From contig QVOM02000103.1 in NCBI GenBank assembly GCA_003586115.2, positions 9,316,147 through 9,380,146 of the forward strand: DNA of 64,000 nucleotides, in the 5' to 3' direction. Below, in pieces: positions 8,496 through 20,100 of the stretch. Within the stretch, counting starts at the first letter, position 1. Each line of letters opens with the position of its first letter. This stretch comes from Salvator merianae (Eukaryota > Chordata > Lepidosauria > Squamata > Teiidae). The notes under the pieces were generated by a model. That model had not been told where the DNA came from. It ran no database searches and was given only the letters and a program-made list of their open reading frames with translations. Both the position numbers and the translations under genes were made by a program.

Positions 8496-11275
8496 GGTCG
8501 GCCTTTTGGTCATTTTCCGGCGATGTCGATATTGAGGCCAATCTTTGCAAGGGAGTCGTCTTCGGTGCGCAGCATGTGGCCATACCGTCGGAGGTGGGCT
8601 CCTCACATCTTTTCTGTAATGGATGCCACGCCATATCGGTCGCGGATGTCCTCGTTGCGGACTTGGTCAAAGCGGGTGATTCCGCTGATCCATCACAGCA
8701 TCTTCATCTCCATGACGGCGAGGCGGCATTCTGCAGTTTTCGTTACCAGCCAGCATTCGGCTCCGTAGAGTGCAACGAGATGGATTACAGCACGGTAGAC
8801 CTTTGATTTGAGGTGGTCCTTCATTCACCGGTCACAGAGGACACCAGTCGTCGTGCGCCATTTCATCCACGCAGCATTGACTCGTGCATTGACTCGTGCA
8901 TTGACCTCGTGTCGCAGGTTGCCGTCGGCAGAGATGTTGTTCCGAGGTACTTGAAGTTGTCAGTGCATGGTAGGGCGCCGCCATTGATAGTGAGTGTGCC
9001 AGTTTTGGTCAGATCCGTCATCAGGTACTCTGTCTTCTTTAGATTGAGCCGGAGTCCATATAGCGCGAGCCGGTCGTGCCAGGTCTGGACGAGTTGCTCA
9101 AGGTAGGTTTTGTCATCAGAGACTAGGAAGACGTTGTCCACGTATAGCAACGTGAAAGGTGCCGGTCGTTGAACGTCTCTGGTTATGCTGTCCATGCTGA
9201 GAACAAACAAGAGCAGCGAGAGGGTGCTTCCTTGGTGTACGCCAACGGAAACACAGAGCGGCTTAGATGTTCCTGCAGCACTTCAGACTCTGCTCTTCAG
9301 ATCGTGGTAGAGTAACTGGACCCATCGGACGAGTTCCTCGGGCACTTGATGCAGGCGGAGTGCGTACCATATGAGCTCGTGTGGAACGCAGTCGAAGGCT
9401 TTCTCTAAGTCGAGAAAGGCGACGTGGAGGGGACAGTTCTTCTCGCGGTACTTCTTGAGGAGTAGTCGGGTGGCATGGATCGCATCTCTTGTGCTGCAGC
9501 CCTTTACGAATCCAGCCTGATTGACTGTGATACTCACAATGTCGCGAATCCGTTTGTCGAGAATGCACTTGAAGATCGTCATGGTGTACGACAGGAGGCG
9601 AATCGGCCGGTAGTTGGAGCATTCGGCCGGGCTGCCTTTCTTTTTCCAGATCGGTACGGTCATGCTACTCTGCCAATCGGTCGGTGTTCTCTGCTCTTCA
9701 ACGATTTTGTTGAAAAAACTGGCAAGCCAGGGTGTTGGGTTCCAGCTTCTGGTCTTCCAGAGCTCAGTTGCAATGTCGTCTGGGCCAGTCACCTTTCCGG
9801 TCTTCATCCACTTGATTGCTTCTTCGACTTCTTCTGCACTGATCGGAGTTACGGGGCTGGGTGTCGCTGGAGCTTGTGGGATGGGCGGGTGTGGGAACTC
9901 TTTGGTGGAGATTTCCTCGAAGTATTCACGCCACCTCTTCGATGCAGCCCATCGACAGATGATCAGCTTTCCGTCCTTGTCGTTGACGCAGTGGAACTTC
10001 TCGACGTCCTGCATCTGCTGGTGCCAGCGTTTGACGAGTTGGAATAGGTCGCGTTCACCATCTCGCGTATCAAGCTTCCTATGGACCTCCGCGTAGTGAG
10101 CAGCTCTAGCAGTGGCAATGGCCTTCTTTGCGTCTCGCTTGGCATCCCGGTACTTATGCCAATTGACTGACGTCTTGTCGTCAAGGAAGACATGATAGAG
10201 TTTCCTCTTCTCGCGGACTTCCATTTTGACATTGTTGGTCCAGAGCCAGGTGTCGCGTTTGATGAAGCATTTGCCGGGCTTGGTGATGCCGAGCGTCTTA
10301 TGGGCCTCGTTGTGGATGTCATGTTTCGCTTGGTTCCACGTCTCTTCGACTGTTGTCACGGTAGGCAGCCGTGTACACGCGCTCATCTCGGCCTCTTTCT
10401 CGTGGAAGCGCCACCATTTGATGCGAGGTGGACCGGTGCGCTCGTCCAACTGCTGTTGCGGTGGGCTGATGCGTAGGACTGCGATTATGGGCCAATGTTG
10501 TGTCATGATCGTCTCGTATGGCATGGCCTTCACGTTGGTGACAGTGACCAGGTGACGACTTCGCACGAGAATAAAGTCGATTTGTGACTTGTTGTTGCCG
10601 CTGTAGTACGTCAGAAGCTGTAGTACGTCAGAAGCTGTGTCGGCCGCTTGATGAACCACGTATTAGCGAGGATGAGGTCGTGCGAATTGGCAAAGTCGAT
10701 TATGCGCTCGCCGTCTTTGTTTTGCTGACCGTATCCCTTGCCTCCATGGCATCAGTTGCCATCTGCATTCTCACCGACATGGCCGTTGAGGTCACAAGCG
10801 ATCACGAGGTAGTCGTCGATGGGCACATTGCATGTCAGGCTATCCAGCATTTTCCAGAACATGTCCTTCTCAGCGTCACTTCGTCCAGTCTGCGGTGCGT
10901 AGGCAGAGAAGACACGAATTGTGGGCTCTGATATGACGATGGTGATCTTCATGAGCTGGTCGTCGTAGCGGTCGACCTCTTTGACGGCATCGCAAAGTCA
11001 CTCAGAGATGATGATGCCAACTGACACTGCGGGTGCCAGTGCTGCCAAAGTACAACAGTTTGTAGCCATTGCTGCCCCGTTCTCGTTCCATGTCGTAAGC
11101 CTTTGCGCCAGTCCATCGGGTTTCCTGTAGTGTGCAGATGTCGATTCGTCGCCTTCGTAACATCTTCGCCAGTTCTTCGGTGTTGCCGGTTAGCGTTCCA
11201 ATGTTCAGAGATGCGACATGGATCTTCTCGCTGGCTCCATTGTTGTTTCGAGCTCACTTGCTTACATCCCGGCAC
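8496..11275 (-). pseudogene. RTE endonuclease-reverse transcriptase ORF remnant
   Basis: Reading from 11240 downward: SLNIGTLTGN and ICTLQETRW (APE-type endonuclease start with the catalytic Glu), VFSAYAPQTGR near 10900, QIDFILVR near 10560, then a 458-codon frame (9283-10659) with GPDDIATELWK, NYRPIRLLSYTMTI and AFLDLEKAFDCVPHE. A frame change near 9260 leads to LLYVDNVFLV, where the catalytic YADD box is changed to YVDN, and then KKTEYL and FKYLGT. Further on come AECWLVTK and in-frame stops. The C-terminal end reappears past the CR1 insertion at 6810-6918 (ERWRT-like, then RRADPATK). A 17-bp tandem duplication at 10601-10634 also breaks the frame. The enzyme cannot work. Confidence 0.9.
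10601..10634. repeat. 17-bp tandem duplication in the RTE coding region
   Basis: CTGTAGTACGTCAGAAG occurs twice head to tail. Seventeen is not a multiple of three, and the reading frame that spells the ribonuclease-like LLTYYSGNN segment changes here. Confidence 0.93.
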
Positions 11276-11692
11276 CGTCCTTGCGTCGGGAACCCTCGCT
11301 GATTTGTCGACAGAACCAGGCCTTGTCCTGCCGCGTCGATTCCGGTGTACGCCCTAGCTTTTTTACAGAACTGCATAGAAGACGTGTCCATGGGGTAACT
11401 TATAGTCCATGGCTATACTTCTCGGCCGGCCTGTCGCTATGGCCTTTCACTGAGGATATTTATCACTAGCAGGCTGCTTCTCCAGGTATTGTACAAGGCC
11501 AGACTTGTTCAGATGGATGACAGTTTTTGGTTACAGCTGTCAAATGGCTATAGCTGCTCAGCATTCTTTGACCTTTCCACCTTAGGTGATTCTCTTAGGA
11601 GCTTTGCCTTCAGATAGTATAGCCCAAAGGATCGTTTGTGCATACAAGGCCCCTTGCCCTGGTAAGACACCATACATGAATGGTATGGGATT

Positions 11693-12003
11693 GATATAGT
11701 TATATCTTACCACGCCAGAAGGAATCTGACATGGAGATGACCATTCACACTTTGAGGCTTGGAGCAGGCCCCTAATGGGCCACCAGCACTGGAAGTGCAA
11801 ATGGCCCATCCAGGACAGACAAAAATGCCATGACAATGGCTGTGGCAATGTCTGGCCATTGCCATGTCATTGGGACATGGAACAAAACTAGGAATATTTC
11901 AACACAATGATTTCAGTGTTCTAATTGCTCAGGCTGGCTATGTTAGCTGCTTTTGAACTGATAACATGAATATGAATAGCATATTGAATGGCCTTTGGAG
12001 ACA
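11693..12003. other. No recognised feature
   Basis: Contains locally repeated CCATTGCCATG/TGCCATGACAATGGC words but no element boundaries that I can defend. Confidence 0.4.
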
Positions 12004-12272
12004 CAGCGGCGTAGCTGAAATTTTTGCCACCTGGGTCCACGTGGTGGCAGAGGAGCATGAGCGAGGGCACCCTGCCCTGCAGCCTCTTACCCCCACCACC
12101 ACCCCAACGACGGGCGGGCGGGCACGGCACCACACGGTGCCATGCTCTCCTTCGTGCTCATGCTCCAGCAAAACTTTGCGCGCTGGGCGGGCACAGAAGG
12201 ACCTGGCTGCATGTGCTGCCCAGGACAATGTGCCGCCCGGGGCAGCCCACCCACCCCCTTCCTACACCACTG
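12004..12272 (-). mobile_element. hAT MITE, same family as 51320-51556, opposite orientation
   Basis: The ends CAGCGGCGTAGCTGAAA and CTTCCTACACCACTG are hAT-like inverted termini. Over most of its length it is the reverse complement of 51320-51556 (for example GTTTTTGCCACC-type start, then GAGCGAGGGCACCCTGCCCT). The flanking 8-mers TGGAGACA and TAGTACAA do not match, so the TSD is lost or the ends have moved. Confidence 0.82.
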
Positions 12273-12910
12273 TAGTACAACAACAGATGTACAAACCAAT
12301 TATGTTGTTTCTGTTAACAGATTCTGTCTGCATGCACAGCAGGAGTGATGTATATCAGTGCTTGATCCAATGAGGGTCAGAACAATGAGATAGCTCACAA
12401 AGGACAAAAGCAAATCAATGGGTTAAACTTCACCCTTCATTCAAAGCCACTCAAATTCTTGCTAAGAGCATTCCTGACTCTTGCACCTGGATTCTTTACA
12501 TGATGTCACTGATCCGGTGACTCAAAGGCATCCTGATCGCCACTAAAACCCTATCACGTATGCAATCAGGAATGTACCAGCGTCTGGAGCAAGTCTTTGA
12601 TAATCAAGGAAGCTCATGATCATCTGCTCTGATTGCATTCAGATCGCTCGCTTCTCCATCCTCCTGGCAGGCAAATGGGAGGGGGGAAAGAAAGGGATAC
12701 AAAAAAATCCTCTTGACTGCACTTTATTTCCAGGGCTTGGATTTTAATACAAGATGGAGTTGGCTCTTGCTCCAAGTCCCAAGATGCCTCCAGTCCACCT
12801 CTATGCTTGCCATAACACTGTTTATTCAGGGGATTCATGATTATTATGGGGACTGCCACTTTTAAAGGCATATGTGTTCTTGGGTGTCTCTTGGGTGCCT
12901 GAGACATTTA
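12273..12910. other. No recognised feature
   Basis: No repeat or coding signature recognised. Confidence 0.45.
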
Positions 12911-13214
12911 TAGAATCATAGAATCATAGAGATGGAAGGGACCTCCAGGGTCATTGAGTCCAACCCCCTGCTCAGTGCAGGATTCACTAAACCTTCCCAG
13001 ACAGATGGCTGTCCAGTCTCTCCTTGAAGACCTCCAGCGAAGAAGAGCTCACCACTACCTCTAGCACCCTGTTCCATTGACTGATAGCCCTTACTGTCAG
13101 AAAGTTTTTTCTAATATCTAGTCTAGTCCCTTGAAGTTTCATCCCGTTGTTTCTAATCCTTCCTTCTTGTGTAAGTGAGAATAGGGACAATTCCTCTGCA
13201 CTGTAACAGCCCTG
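12911..13214 (-). mobile_element. CR1 LINE 3' end
   Basis: It starts with TAGAATCATAGAATCATAG (the CR1 3' octamer repeat in complement) and its minus-strand frame reads LDIRKNFLTVRAISQWN, the C-terminus of CR1 ORF2, aligned with 6919-7225. Heavily 5'-truncated, with a small deletion relative to the 6919 copy. Confidence 0.92.
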
Positions 13215-14448
13215 TTCTTTAAGCAAAGCACTCAGGCAAGTGGGTCATTTCTAACAAATTCTTCACATTTCTTTCCAAATTCCTATTATTTCCTCTGACG
13301 ACTTGAGAAAAACTTCTAAAATTCTACAGAAATCATCTAAGTTGTCAGTTAATTTGTGGGTGATCTGATAGATGTAGAAATCTTGTCCAATTCCGCACCC
13401 TACCTGGGGACCCTGCCCCCACCATAGGGTGTGAGAACTCAGAATGGTTCACCTGTTGCCTCCTCTAGCTGGAAGATTTGAAGCATTTTCAAAACAGCTC
13501 AAGTGTTTCGTCACAATGTCTGTTTTCCAATGAAATACTGAAGCTCTTTCAAATGATTTTCATGTACAGCTTTAGACATAAGGTACACACACTCATCCCT
13601 TTTGCCATATTTTTTGCATTTGACTGCTAGATTTGCAAAGTGTTACAAATAAACAATGGTGTCGTTGCTGTTTTTTTATCTATAATCTATCAGCAAATCT
13701 TCACAGGCGAATGAACTTTCAGCGTTTAAAATGTAGTTGTAGTAGAGGATATATATAAAATGTGCCAAGAGTGTCTGCAAACTTAAGTCTAGGCCAAGTA
13801 GTTATGAAACCTAATTTGTATTTGTTTAACCGTCTATGATGCTTATATAAGGAGTGGGTGGCTCTAATCTTTCTTGATAATGAACTCCTCCCTTTAGCTG
13901 GACAAGTCCAATCCTGAACTGAAATAATAAACAGAAATGAACAACATCAGTGTTAAAATATGTTTAACCTTCATTCATATTTTAGTGGTAGATTCGTACC
14001 CCAGGCTGTCTAGAAAGCTGACTGTTCTCCAGTCTTCAGTCCTACAGTCCCCTGGACTTTCTTCCTCTAGGAAGAAAAAAATAAAAATCCTCTCAAGTGG
14101 AAATCTATTCCAATTAAGTATTAAATGTAATTTGTTGCAGCATTTTTTCTTATTACCTTACTTTTTGCTGTTTTTAATACTTATATGTGGCCTCTTTGTG
14201 AGCTTTATTTTGCAGGTCTGGATTTATCAAGAGGTCAGGTGATCAACTAAAAAGAAATCAATTTTGAAGCAAATACTAAATTTCTTTTCAGACTTGCTAG
14301 TGCCAAAGAGGAAGTATATCTTGCAGTGACATCTCTTTGAAGCCTCCTGCATCATTTTTTTTTTATTAAGTGTCACATCTTGTTAACCCTTTCTTGGCAC
14401 TTTTAGGTTTTCTACATAGAATTACAAAAGATTTGGAGTTAAAGCTTT
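13215..14448. other. No recognised feature (probable intron)
   Basis: AT-rich. The 101-codon open frame at 13937-14242 has no family features and is followed by no splice or polyadenylation context that would mark a gene. Confidence 0.5.
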
Positions 14449-15004
14449 GGGCCTTTCTGCATTTCCCTGTCTCTCTTTCCAGCAAGGGGTTCAGTGGCCA
14501 CTGGAGTGGTACATGGCAGACCACACCTCTTGCCAGCCCACTTGGTTCACATTGGATGAAGTACAGCCTACTCTAGGGGGGCAAAATGGCTGCCTAGACT
14601 GAGATACCAGTAGATCTTTGGTAGATCTTTTTTTAAAAGGTCTATTGGCAGTCCAGGGCCCACTAGAATGGAATGGGGAGGCATGCAGAAGGGCATAAGC
14701 CTCCTTCTCCCAATTTAGCAGGGGGACCCATTTTCCTGGCACACCAAATTACACCATTGAAATGGGTTTCCTGGGGCTCCAAAGGAGGTATTTTCATTCC
14801 TGACCATTGGAGTCCTTGCAGAAGCTAAGAAGCTTGCACAAGCTTCAGAGAAACATGGGGTGATGTGGGGCCTATCCTACAACAGGCTGTCCAAGTGTGG
14901 ACTGCCTGGTTCTGGGACAGCTGAACCATTCCAGTTGGGAACCATTCCAGTAGGACTGCTTCCAACTGGAGCAGACCAGCACAGGTAAGTGCAGAAGCAT
15001 CCTT
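14449..15004. mobile_element. MITE family C, copy 1
   Basis: It starts GGGCCTTTCTGCATTTCCCTG and ends CACAGGTAAGTGCAGAAGCATCC, imperfect inverted copies. The interior is shared with 25376-26018 (AATGGGTTTCCTGGGGCTCC versus AATGGGTGCCCCAGGGACTC). Confidence 0.65.
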
Positions 15005-16086
15005 AAGTAGATTTTACTTCAATTAGTTGCCGAATGTTTTCTTGAACTACTGGACTTTCCCAATCCAAAGGACAAATAATACACCAAGCTCCCACAACTG
15101 ATTTTCTGTAAATTTTTCAACATCTGTAGCTCTGAGTTGTAAATCTACTCCACAAATGTAAAGTCATTTTATTTTTAGTTTAGCGAATGAGGGCAAAGTA
15201 AGTCTTAGAATATTATGGAAAGAAAAGTAGACAAAGTAGTAGCAATTGCACTTTTGTTTTGAAATAGTAAAATTGTTCTTGCTTTGTAACAGTTAACCTG
15301 CAGCATACAAGCAATACCCAGGAATGCAGGTCAAAATAATGATAATAGCTTTCTGTTCTGAATTAAAGTAGTGAGGGCAGCAGAGGTTATTCTTATTAAA
15401 AATATAAGATAGATGCCCTGGTACATGAATGCTACAAATCCCAAGTTCTTTGTTTTGCCTCTTCAAAATTAATCATGTATTAGATTTAATAGCATATCAC
15501 CAAGCAGTGAAAATGACACGATATAGCAGCTAAGGGGCAGAAGGAGGTTTGGTAAGAAGCTGGGTTATTTATTAATTTTCAATAGTACGTGTTTGTATTT
15601 CATAAAGTATTCTGGCTGGAGTAGTAAATTGTGCACTAAAATTGTACCCAGCTCCATGATTAATACCTCTAGGCATATTTCTAGGACCATTAATTAGTAT
15701 GGCTAATTTACTATAGTATTTGAATATCATGTTAATGAATACATAAGAATTTGACTCATCTGCCAAGTGTTCTGCACTTTATAAACAAAAGGTCAGCCTT
15801 CAAAAGCCTGGGATCTTAGAATTAATAGCTCAGAATGGGAGGAAGCATGGAGTAGGCAATGAATTCTGGCTCTGTTGTCGTCAGGGGGTAATTGTTCTAA
15901 TAGGCAGGAATGATTTGGGAATGTACTTTTTCCTTCATCTTGTCATAGTCAGAGAGATAGGAAAAAACCAAAAGTATTCACAGTTTTTGTCTTGCAAAAG
16001 AGCTCCTCATACAATCAGTGGAGTTGATTGTGTTAGTAAGGATAATAGCAACTGACCTCCTAATAGAAAAGCAGAAGAGTCACTGA
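15005..16086. other. No recognised feature (probable intron)
   Basis: AT-rich sequence; no element ends or coding signature found. Confidence 0.5.
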
Positions 16087-16807
16087 AGCCGCGGTCACAC
16101 CCTAAAGGTTTAGTCCGTCTCTGGGACATGATGGGGCGGGAGGCCATTTTGAGCCTCCTTCAGCCTGGTCACACCAGTCACCGCCGCCACCATCCTCCCC
16201 CTTCCAAACATAGGTAAGTTGGGGAGGCGGGAGGTGGGGGAGGGATGGCAGGGGTGGTAGCGGGAGGAGGGGAGCTTGGGAGGGTGGAAGCAGTTGCAGC
16301 CACAATCGTGGCTGCAGCTGCTTCCCGCTCCCCCTTTAGAAGGCAGTTGACAGGAGTGATGGAGGAGCTTTGGAGGGGTAGCCGAAAGTGGCGGGAGTAT
16401 GGTGGGAGCCTCGCCACCCCCCAGGCCCCCTGCTGTTCCCTGGTACCCCGCTGAAGCTCCCCCATCCCCCACCATCAGATGCTGCCGCAATCATGGCTGC
16501 AACTGCTTCCTGCTCTCCCCCCCCCAATAGACAGAAGTGAATTTCGGGGGGGGGCGGAAGCAGTCAGGGGCTTGAGGGGGCAGGAGGCAGCCATGGCCTC
16601 TAGGAGAATCAGGAGGACGGCAGGAGGTGGCCCGGTTGGGTCCATTTCTTACTGAAACAGACTCAGAGTTGGGATAATCTGAATTTAGGATAATCCCTTT
16701 CCAGTCAGGAAACTCCTCAGAAAAACCGGAAATGCAATTTAGTGTCTGGTTTCCAAGGAGTGAAACAGTCCTCCATCCCCAGAAAACATGAGGTGTGACC
16801 ATGGCCT
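16087..16807. mobile_element. MITE family E, copy 1, GC-rich
   Basis: It starts GCCGCGGTCACACC and ends GGTGTGACCATGGCC, inverted copies. The interior is G+C-rich with purine/pyrimidine runs (CTTGGGAGGGTGGAAGCAG and similar) and an internal inverted segment in which AATCGTGGCTGCAGC near 16300 faces GCCGCAATCATGGCTGC near 16490. Short open frames here are compositional artefacts. It ends about 150 bp before the first transporter exon. Confidence 0.7.
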
Positions 16808-16955
16808 GAAAGCAGTAAATAAGCAAGTGATGCTTGTAACTGATACTTTCAAAATGTCAGTTTGAAATTTGATTTAAAAGCCATTTCTTTTATTTTCAAA
16901 AAAAAAGTTTACCCAAGCATATCTTTAACAAGCGCATCTTTAAATTTTGCTCTAG

Positions 16956-17116
16956 TTTATCAAGAAGTTTTACAATGAAACTTGGGGAAGAAGATATAAC
17001 CAATCTATGGAAGAGGAAACTGTTACCTTGCTTTGGACCATATCCGTTTCTATTTTTGCCATTGGTGGACTTGTGGGTGCTTTAATTGTTACACCAGCTG
17101 TCAAATATTTTGGCCG
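16956..17116 (+). CDS. SLC2A9: SLC2A9 exon: extracellular loop 1 and TM2
   Basis: The acceptor is TTTTGCTCTAG and the donor is CCG|GTAAGC; the exon is 161 bp, starts at phase 0 and leaves two bases. It encodes [13 protein letters not shown], then an acidic stretch, then the hydrophobic TM2 segment [19 protein letters not shown], and ends in KYFGR. The Asn-Glu-Thr sequon is in the position used for N-glycosylation of GLUTs in the first extracellular loop; a second Asn-Gln-Ser sequon follows shortly after. The preceding exon (TM1, with the YGYNLSVVNAP-type motif of class II GLUTs) was looked for upstream and not found, so the intron before this exon is probably longer than 16.9 kb. Confidence 0.93.
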
Positions 17117-20100
17117 GTAAGCATAATACAAAAATCTCCCCCACCCTTTTGATACAGAATGACTAGTCATACATATTGTGGTTTTGTTTTATTATTAACA
17201 AACTGATTTCTTATGTAAGTGTTACTCATTATGGATAAAATGCAAAAGTATTAATCACCCTGTGATGTCACTTGGGCCCAGTCCATCATGGGCGCAGACT
17301 CACAACATGTCCCTTTCAGAAAGCACTGAGATGAAGACTTCCACTTGGACACATAATGTAATTGCTTAACAAAATGTCAGCTAAGCATTCAATGCTTTTG
17401 ATCTACTTGAGCTGGACACATTTTGTCAGTTCCTCACTGCCAATAACTTTCCAAGATCCCAGCTAGAAATCTTTTGGAACCTTTTGGAGAAAGTAGGATT
17501 AAACATATTTCATCTGCTTACTAGTCCTGGAACCATCAGCTTTTTAGGATTGTGTATGAACTTGCAAGAAGCTGGAAAATGTTGCAATTGCAGTATGATG
17601 GTGTTAGGAACTATTCAGGATTGATCTGTAATGCCAAATCGCATTAGCACAAATTCTGGAATCATATGAAGAGATAGCAGTCACATTTGATGGACCATAT
17701 ATTATAATAACTGCACTGTATAAAACTATACAATGGGTGCCTTTATGTCTTATTTTTATTTTTAAATGAACTCTCATCTTTAGCATTGCAGGGAAGTATG
17801 CAAAACAAAGTATAAAACTTAAAAAAATACTAAAACCTGTAAAATCACTATAAATCAACTATAGATTAAAATATAAGCATTAGTTATAATATTAGTCTTA
17901 AATTCACGTTAAATGTCTGGGGATACAGATACATCAGGAAAGATAAAACTAAAGTATCGGTGAACAGCTATACAACAGTTGATGGGGAGTTCCAACCACA
18001 AATCTCTCCCTGTGTGAATCTCTCTTGGAAACATGAGAAGGATCTCTTGTTCAGAACTTAATGCCAAGATTTCCAGTTTTATTTATTTATTCATTTATTT
18101 ATTTATGTGCATTTTTATCCTGCCCTGTACCCGAAGGTCTTAGGGCAGGTTACAACAATTAAAACAACAACAACAACAAGTCATAAAAGGCATGCAATAA
18201 AACAGTAGCCTGAAAGTAGGGAGGAAAAGCTGCACCTTTAGCCAAAGGCAAGGGTAAATAGGTACGTGTTTATTGCTCTCCTAAAGATGTAAAGTGAACA
18301 AGCTTGATGCACCTTAGGGGGAAGAGTGTTCCACAGTCTGGGGGCCAGCACTGAAAAGGCCCTATCCCGGGTGCCCACCCCTTTAGCTATTGAAGGCAGT
18401 GGTACAACCACGAGGGGCTCAGTGGCAGATCTTATGGCACGGGCAGGTTGATATGGGAGAAGACGCTCCTTTAAATATTTGGGGCCCAAGCCATTTAGGG
18501 CCTTATAGGTTAAGGTTAACACCTTGAATTGGGCTCAGTACCAAATTGGGAGCCAATGCAGCTCTTTTAAGACCGGAATGATATGCATCCAGCTGGCTGT
18601 TCCAGTCAGCAGTCTTGCTGCTACGTTCTGCACCAGTTGCAGCTTCCAAAACCATCTTCAAGGGCAGCCCCATGTAATGAGCATTACAGTAATCCAGTCT
18701 GGAAGCTACCAAAGCATAGATTACTGTGGCCAGATTGTCTCTGTCCAGAAGGGGTCGTAGTTGGCGAACCAGACATAGCTGGAGGTATGCATTCTTGGCC
18801 ACTGCCTCCACCTGAGTTTCAAGTGTAAGCGTAGAGTCCAGGCATACACCCAGATTCCGCACCTGCCCTTTCCAGGGCAAAGCAACCCCATCAAGGCTCA
18901 GATGCCTTCCAACTTCATGGACCCAAGACCCTGTGACACACAGTACCTCCATCTTGTCTAGATCCAGCTTCAATTTATTGGCACTCATCCAGCCCATTAC
19001 TGCTTCCAGGCACCTGTCCAACACTTCAGCCACCTCTCCGGATTCAGATGGCACAGATATGTAAAGCTGTCATCTGCATATTGATGACATCTCACTCCAA
19101 ATCTCCTGATATAGATGGCTTCATATAGATATTGAAAAGCATGGGAGATAAGATGGACCCCTGAGGAACCCCACACCTGAGTTCCGAGAATGATGAACAG
19201 GAATCTCCCACAGCTACCTTCTGGATTTGGCCTTGGAGATAGGAGCAGAACTGTAACACAGTGCCTCCAACTCCTAAACTCTGTAGTCTCTCCAGAAGGA
19301 TATCATGATCAATGGTGTCAAAAGCCACTGAGAGATCCAGGAGAACCAATAAGTTCGCATTCCCCTTGTCTTTTTCCTGGCGAAGGTCATCAAGTAGGGT
19401 GACCAAGGTGGTTTCTGTGCCATAACCAGACCTGAAGCCAGATTAAAATGGGTCTGGTTGTAGGAGTGTGTTGTAGCAATTGTGTTGTAGGAGTGTGTTC
19501 AGACATACTCTCAAAAGAGCAATTCTCTGCATTGGCTACACATGGCAAAATGAGGTTGTACCTGTGCTGCCATTTTTGCTGTTTGATGGACTTATCCACC
19601 CTTATTTTGTCCTGTCCCTCCCCCTCCTTGCTCCCTCTGTCTCTGCAACAGGGATTGGTCTGCCAGCTAACCAATTCCACCCACCTGAAGAGGAATTACT
19701 GTGTTGAATATGCTGCCATCGGTCACTGGGCAAATACGAAAGCAACAGGCCAGGTGGCAGGTTGCTGCTGGAGTTGTGGCCCAAATGAGTTCTATTGTAG
19801 GTGCAATGGTGATAAAATGCTGTGACTGCATTGTATGCAGCACTGGAGTGGGGCCACTCCAATCATGGACTGCTTGTAAGTGGTCTGCATAGTGTTCCAT
19901 GCTGGCACGACAGATCAGCTACTCATGTGTGGATGGCACACAAACAGGTGGCTTCGTATATCAAGGCCAAGAAGCTCAGTGTCATTTTACTAGGCACCCA
20001 GGAATGGCACTGAAAATGCACCACTTCTGGGCACCTGGGCAAAATAGTCCCAGCAGACAAACCTGGATGCAGGGAACATCTGAAGCTGGGCCAGGATAGG

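Larger units (their letters stand above)
6774..11692 (-). mobile_element. Near full-length RTE-clade LINE (decayed), split by a CR1 insertion
   Basis: A 15-bp target-site duplication, GAATGGTATGGGATT, lies at 6774-6788 and 11678-11692. Between them, on the minus strand, is an element that ends in (GAA)n next to the left copy (6789-6806), as expected for an RTE 3' microsatellite tail. Without the CR1 it is about 3.3 kb, the usual full length for RTE elements. Its endonuclease and reverse-transcriptase coding regions are recognisable but carry stops and frameshifts. The element is GC- and CpG-richer than its surroundings. RTE elements related to those shared between birds and parasitic nematodes (AviRTE) are possible relatives; that placement is inference. 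Confidence 0.9.

Noticed and set aside
8490..8510. Target-site duplication for the CR1 in the RTE
   Set aside because: The repeated ACCAAAG-type words are better explained as microhomology; nothing matching appears next to 6918.
10192..10555. Open frames on the + strand in the RTE region
   Set aside because: Shadows of the RTE coding strand, caused by high GC.
12620..12907. 95-codon open frame, minus strand
   Set aside because: No recognisable domain; next to a CR1 end in intron-like sequence.
16110..16490. Proline/serine-rich 126-codon open frame
   Set aside because: Result of GC-rich purine/pyrimidine runs in the family E MITE; overlapping frames on both strands are open for the same reason.
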